Positions 60,069 to 64,000 of a stretch of DNA of 64,000 nucleotides are shown here, one piece after another. The stretch spans positions 496,001 to 560,000 of the forward strand of contig JABFRO010000002.1 in the NCBI GenBank assembly GCA_013141125.1, in the 5' to 3' direction. This DNA is from Methylophilaceae bacterium. Its GTDB lineage: Bacteria > Pseudomonadota > Gammaproteobacteria > Burkholderiales > Methylophilaceae. The position numbers and the translations under genes are program-made. The first letter of the stretch is position 1, and every line of letters begins with the position of its first letter. Under the pieces are notes generated by a model. The model did not search any database and was not told where the DNA came from. It saw only the letters and a program-made list of their open reading frames with translations.

Positions 60069-60201
60069 CTGTGACTTAAAACTGTAACCCTACAATTTTA
60101 AACAAGTTTTTAAAATCGCTTAATTTTTACGCGCATATTTATATTGTATGAAATCAATCACTTATAATTTAACATTGATTTGTATGGGGTTTTTAGCCAG
60201 C

Positions 60202-61026
60202 TTAATGTAAGACTTTAGCTGATGTGCATAAGTCGGCTAGATTTGGCAGTATGTCAAGTGCATTTTGTGTGGTTCTATCAGCCACCTGAGCCAATTTAAG
60301 TCCTCGCAGATCGGCCAGTACTTGAGCGATTTTGGGTAATTCAGCTGGGCTGTTTCTGGCACCTGAACCCAGCCATGCAGGCGAAATATCCGGTGCATCG
60401 GTTTCCAGAACGATAGCCTCCAGCGGTAGTGTGGTGGCCAGTTCGCGTAGTTTCAAAGCGCGTGTATAAGTCATCGCACCGCCAAAGCCCAGTTTGAATC
60501 CCAGCTTAATGAATTCATCTGCTTGCTGGTGGCTACCGTTAAAAGCATGGGCGATGCCGCCGATGACTTTGATGCGGCGTAAATGTTTCAGAACGTCATC
60601 AATGGCGCGGCGCACATGTAACAGTACCGGTAGATTGAATTGGCGTGCCAGTTTCAATTGCGCAACAAAATAGTGTTCCTGAAGTTCGCGCTGAACCCCT
60701 GGTGCAGAACCAGGTACAAAAAAATCCAGGCCGATTTCGCCGATAGCAATGGGGCTATTTTCAGTCATTAGTTTCTCGGCGATAAATTGCGCTAAAAAAT
60801 CCAGGTCTTCTGGCAAGGCTTTATCTACCAACATGGGGTGTATGCCTAGAGCGTAAGCACATGCTGAAAACTGTTGAGCGAGCTGGGCAACCGTTGCGAA
60901 ATTCGCGCGTTCAATAGCGGGGATGATCATGGCAGCAACTCCATTTTGCCGCGCCGCTTTAAACACAGCCTCGCGATCATCATTGAATTCAGGTGCGTCC
61001 AGATGACAGTGTGTATCAATCAGCAT
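60202..61026 (-). CDS. tatD: TatD family deoxyribonuclease
   Basis: This 274-residue metal-dependent hydrolase of the amidohydrolase superfamily is a 3'-5' exonuclease-type nuclease. The metal motif DTHCHLD is at residues 4-10, GEIGLDFF, LLHVRRAIDD, AHAFNGS and VLETDAPD follow as expected. The start at 61026 (MLIDTHCHL) matches the family; the frame extends to 61086 inside ribD. It overlaps the 3' end of ribD by 11 bases. Confidence 0.94.
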   Translation of the reverse strand: MLIDTHCHLDAPEFNDDREAVFKAARQNGVAAMIIPAIERANFATVAQLAQQFSACAYALGIHPMLVDKALPEDLDFLAQFIAEKLMTENSPIAIGEIGLDFFVPGSAPGVQRELQEHYFVAQLKLARQFNLPVLLHVRRAIDDVLKHLRRIKVIGGIAHAFNGSHQQADEFIKLGFKLGFGGAMTYTRALKLRELATTLPLEAIVLETDAPDISPAWLGSGARNSPAELPKIAQVLADLRGLKLAQVADRTTQNALDILPNLADLCTSAKVLH

Positions 61027-62122
61027 GATTAGGGCTTGTAGGGCGGGCGCGAATACGAATATCACAGCCGATTTGTCGCACATCAAAAATATCCAGAGGC
61101 GTACGCTGGCTCATCTCGGTCAGCGCAGGCATGGCAAACATGCCTTTGGCTTTATCACCCAGTAACAGCGGTGCATAATAAAACAGAAATTCGTCAATCA
61201 GATTCAGCGCCAGCAATGCGCCATTCAAACCTTGTCCAGACTCCACCATTAGCTCATTGATTTCGCGCCGCGCCAATTCTTCCAACAAGCGCTTTAAGCA
61301 CACGCGATTTTCTGCATTGGTCAATTGAATCAACTCAGCTCCCGCTGCCTGTAAAGCCTGGTGTTTTTTATGCGGATCTTGTGCATAGGCGATTAGCGTA
61401 TTGCCACCTTGCAAAATTTTTGCCTGGGGTGAAATGCGCAAGCGGCTATCCACCACCACGCGCAAAGGTTGACGGCCAATATCCAAGTTGCGCACGTTCA
61501 TTTGCGGGTTATCGGCCAATACCGTACCAACACCCGTCAAAATGGCGCAGGCGCAGGCGCGCCAATGTTGCACATCATGTCTGGCAGCCTCACTGGTAAT
61601 CCACTGGCTTATGCCGTTGGCCAGCGCAGTGCGCCCATCCAGACTGGCGGCAATTTTAGAGCGAACAAAAGGCTGTCCCCGTGTCATGCGTGAAATAAAA
61701 CCGGCATTGAGTGCAAGTGCCTGCTCTTGCAATAAACCATGGTTTACTTCAATGCCACTGGCTTTTAGTCGCGCCAGTCCATTGCCAGCCACCAAGGGGT
61801 TTGGGTCTTGCATGGCGGCAACAACGCGCCTTACACCAGCGTTGATTAGCGCATCGCAACACGGTGGTGTGCGGCCAAAGTGGCTACATGGCTCCAGTGT
61901 TACATATACATCTGCGCCACGTGGATCGGCATTGCAATGTTTTAGTGCTTGAATTTCAGCATGATCCTGTCCGGCCGGTTGCGTCCATCCACTACCCAGT
62001 ACCAACCCATCTTTGACAATCACGCAACCTACACGCGGATTGGGCATGGTGGTGTAAAGGCCGCGTTCTGCCAAACGTAGCGCCTGAGTCATGAACAGAT
62101 AATCGTTAGGGGAAAAAATCAT
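61016..62122 (-). CDS. ribD: Bifunctional riboflavin biosynthesis deaminase/reductase RibD
   Basis: This 368-residue protein carries out the deaminase and NADPH-dependent reductase steps of riboflavin synthesis. The deaminase half has HAEIQALK and the zinc cysteines in PCSHFGRTPPC. The reductase half (about 145-365) has PFVRSKIAASLDGRTAL, RVVVDSRLRI and LMVESGQGLNGALL. No riboflavin (RFN) riboswitch pattern was seen upstream. It follows nhaD by 77 bases on the same strand and overlaps tatD. Confidence 0.94.
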   Translation of the reverse strand: MIFSPNDYLFMTQALRLAERGLYTTMPNPRVGCVIVKDGLVLGSGWTQPAGQDHAEIQALKHCNADPRGADVYVTLEPCSHFGRTPPCCDALINAGVRRVVAAMQDPNPLVAGNGLARLKASGIEVNHGLLQEQALALNAGFISRMTRGQPFVRSKIAASLDGRTALANGISQWITSEAARHDVQHWRACACAILTGVGTVLADNPQMNVRNLDIGRQPLRVVVDSRLRISPQAKILQGGNTLIAYAQDPHKKHQALQAAGAELIQLTNAENRVCLKRLLEELARREINELMVESGQGLNGALLALNLIDEFLFYYAPLLLGDKAKGMFAMPALTEMSQRTPLDIFDVRQIGCDIRIRARPTSPNHAD

Positions 62123-62199
62123 TAAATTTATTTTCGTATAATGTTAGAGGCGGGTTTTAAGGAGGCAGGCTGGTTCGAGTGATAATTCCAGATTACTCG

Positions 62200-63609
62200 T
62201 TAAAACAAACTTTTATTCAGTAGCAGATGCGTACCTATGCTAGCTGCATAACCCAGCGCGATCACTGGTGTCCATTTTAAATGGCCAAAAAATGTATAAC
62301 TGCCGTGCGCCTGCCCCATCAACGCAACACCAGCGGCGGAGCCGATGGAAAGTAGCGAGCCACCCACACCTGCGGTAAGTGTTACCAGCATCCATTGGCC
62401 GACGGACATATCCGGCATCATTGTTAACACGGCAAACATCACCGGAATGTTATCGACAATAGCCGAGATGATACCTACCGCAATATTGGCATTGGTCGCG
62501 CCCCAACCGCCGTAAATGGTTTGCGACAGCGTGCTTAAATAGCCAAGAAAGCCCAAGCCGCCCACGCACATAACCACGCCATAGAAGAAAAACAGCGTAT
62601 CCCATTCCGCACGCGCGATTTTGCTGAATATGTTAAACGGCACGGGATTGCTGATGTCTCCATTTTGGTCTTGTCCGAACTGGGTGTGTTCGCCAGTGAC
62701 TTTGAGGTAATACGCTAGAAATTGCAGCAAGCCGAGACCGGTCAACATGCCCATCACTGGCGGCAAATGCAGAAAGCTATGAAAGCTTACCGCCAGGGCT
62801 ATGGTGATTAAAAACAAGGTCAGTATGCGCAAGGCTCCACGCTTCATGGGCAATTGCACGCTAATACCCTTGGGGCGTTCATTGGGGATGGCAAAGTGCA
62901 TGAAGGCCGCTGGAACCAGCCAATTGACCAGAGCCGGAACAAACAGACTGAAAAATATCCAGAAATCAATCGCCCCATTGCTGGCATGAATATTCTTTTG
63001 CCACACCATCAGCGTGGTGATGTCTCCAAACGGGCTGAAAGCCCCCCCCGCGTTGGCGGCGATAACCAGACTAATGCAGGAGATCAGCACGAATTTTTTA
63101 TTGTTGCCGCCTATGGCCATCACCACCGCACCCATGAGCAAGGCGGTGGTGAGATTGTCGGCAATGGCTGAGATGAAAAAAGCCAGAAAGCCTGTTGTCC
63201 AGAATAGTGCGCGGTAGCTTAAACCTTTACGAATCAGCCATGTGCGCAAGGCCTCAAACACATGGCGCTCTTCCAGCGCGTTGATGAATGTCATCGCTAC
63301 AATTAAAAATAGCAAGAGCTCGGCATATTCTTCCAGATTGTGGCGCAGCGCAATTTCCACGATTTCATCTATGCCTTGCGTCTGGTAATACCAGGCGATT
63401 AGCGCCCAGATGATGCCTGCCGCCAGCATTACTGGTTTGGATTTGCGCAGGTGGATGAATTCTTCGGCGATTACCAACAGATACGCCAGAAAAAACAGGA
63501 GTACCGAGACTATACCTATCCAGTGACCAGTCAAATCCAGATGATTGCCGCTGGCGTAAGTTATTGTAGGGGTTGCCAGAAGAGTTAATGTTGCCAGTAG
63601 TTGTTTCAC
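62200..63609 (-). CDS. nhaD: Sodium:proton antiporter NhaD
   Basis: This 469-residue inner-membrane protein of the NhaD/ArsB-type family has a hydrophobic N-terminus that may be a signal peptide (MKQLLATLTLLATPTITYAS) and then about a dozen helices. Conserved stretches are LEEYAELLLFLIVAMTFINA, ISAIADNLTTALLMGAVVMA, NAGGAFSPFGDITTLMVWQK, and AIVDNIPVMFAVLTMMPDMS. It exports Na+ or Li+ in exchange for protons. It is divergent from the region at the right edge of the window. Confidence 0.94.
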   Translation of the reverse strand: MKQLLATLTLLATPTITYASGNHLDLTGHWIGIVSVLLFFLAYLLVIAEEFIHLRKSKPVMLAAGIIWALIAWYYQTQGIDEIVEIALRHNLEEYAELLLFLIVAMTFINALEERHVFEALRTWLIRKGLSYRALFWTTGFLAFFISAIADNLTTALLMGAVVMAIGGNNKKFVLISCISLVIAANAGGAFSPFGDITTLMVWQKNIHASNGAIDFWIFFSLFVPALVNWLVPAAFMHFAIPNERPKGISVQLPMKRGALRILTLFLITIALAVSFHSFLHLPPVMGMLTGLGLLQFLAYYLKVTGEHTQFGQDQNGDISNPVPFNIFSKIARAEWDTLFFFYGVVMCVGGLGFLGYLSTLSQTIYGGWGATNANIAVGIISAIVDNIPVMFAVLTMMPDMSVGQWMLVTLTAGVGGSLLSIGSAAGVALMGQAHGSYTFFGHLKWTPVIALGYAASIGTHLLLNKSLF

Positions 63610-63995
63610 CGGGGGAATGCTCCAAAATTAGGTTTACAAAGCGTGACTGAAGGGATGGATTAAAGGAAGTATGTATTCCTCCAAATAATTGGCCACATAG
63701 CTACTATGCCAAATTCAAACAAGCGAATTTAGTTGTGATTCCGGTGCGTATTTTACAGAGATTTACAAGTGCTAACCAGATGAATCAAAACCAAAAATTT
63801 AAAATAACCTTCTGATTAAATTAATGATAATTGGATTTAAGACTATCTTGTGACTGTTTTGCAAATGTAGGCATTAGTCTGAACGGACTATTGCTGACTA
63901 TTCGCTCACATAATACATTGTTACCCATCAAGCGCTGCCATTGGCCGCGCATTAAGTAACGGATGTAACGGTCCATCGTTTTCAGGAGCAGCAAC
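63610..63995. promoter_or_regulatory. Intergenic region at the right edge
   Basis: About 386 bases without a supported gene, containing the nhaD promoter and, near the end, an AGGAG ribosome site. A short inverted repeat (TAGTC and GACTA, about 63875-63890) was seen. Confidence 0.4.
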
Positions 63996-64000
63996 ATGTT
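63996..64000 (+). CDS. Possible gene start cut by the window edge
   Basis: An ATG preceded by AGGAG at a 7-base spacing begins just inside the right edge. Only the start codon and two bases are present, so the product cannot be named. Confidence 0.35.

Noticed and set aside
60034-60180. A chromosome replication origin
   Set aside because: Only three DnaA-like boxes, two of them imperfect, and none of the usual neighbours (dnaA, dnaN, rpmH, gidA) are present.
62123-62199. An FMN (RFN) riboswitch before ribD
   Set aside because: The 77-base interval is too short and has none of the conserved RFN helices.

Overview
The window looks like chromosomal DNA of a flagellated betaproteobacterium, most likely from the Nitrosomonadales (Gallionellaceae, Sulfuricellaceae and Methylophilaceae-like lineages). 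This is an inference from gene content: FlhDC together with FlhF/FlhG, PEP-CTERM proteins, tandem cyanophycin synthetases, RquA, TamAB and a BPSS1780-type membrane protein. No rRNA, tRNA, insertion sequence, prophage or CRISPR array was seen. Most of the window is compact, operonic housekeeping and accessory DNA with many start/stop overlaps.

1-16 kb: rpmB-rpmG, coaBC-dut, a membrane-anchored HExxH protein, a crystallin J1/ADP-ribosylglycohydrolase relative, a catalytically degenerate archaemetzincin-like secreted protein, a periplasmic quinoprotein-relay type metallo-beta-lactamase, and cysG, whose start codon sits in a terminator-like hairpin. These are followed by a NarL-type two-component pair. 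Divergent from it across an AT-rich, palindrome-rich gap is flhDC with a membrane methyltransferase. Next come algC/pgm, iscX, an old-yellow-enzyme reductase, a small cupin and a DUF4239 protein.

16-29 kb: class I fumarase and a nitrogen/carbon storage locus. A short and a full-length cyanophycin synthetase read leftwards, and a dedicated ABC exporter-type protein plus DUF1854 protein read rightwards. Then follow DUF167, the rhodoquinone-forming methyltransferase RquA, a BPSS1780 membrane protein, thrB and a DUF2782 protein.

29-46.6 kb: a PilZ-containing cellulose-synthase-like glycosyltransferase with a BcsS-like outer-membrane partner; a PEP-CTERM protein facing it across a perfect 53-bp palindromic terminator; hugZ-wrbA; tamB, tamA and purB; a second PEP-CTERM gene; an Smr protein; trxB; and a GGDEF-EAL protein coupled to an unrecognised small protein. 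Both PEP-CTERM genes have sigma-54-like -24/-12 elements.

46.9-58.2 kb: a flagellar operon flhB-flhA-flhF-flhG-fliA-motC-motD. It is followed by an EAL-HDOD protein, an HDOD protein and a TPR protein. FlhG has lost the usual P-loop residues. FlhDC in the first part would be expected to control this cluster.

58.2-64 kb: a fuculose-phosphate-aldolase-like gene and mtnA, a likely 5'-methylthioadenosine/5'-deoxyadenosine salvage pair (DHAP shunt), with a DnaA-box cluster upstream. Then come tatD, ribD and nhaD, and the start of a possible further gene at the right edge.
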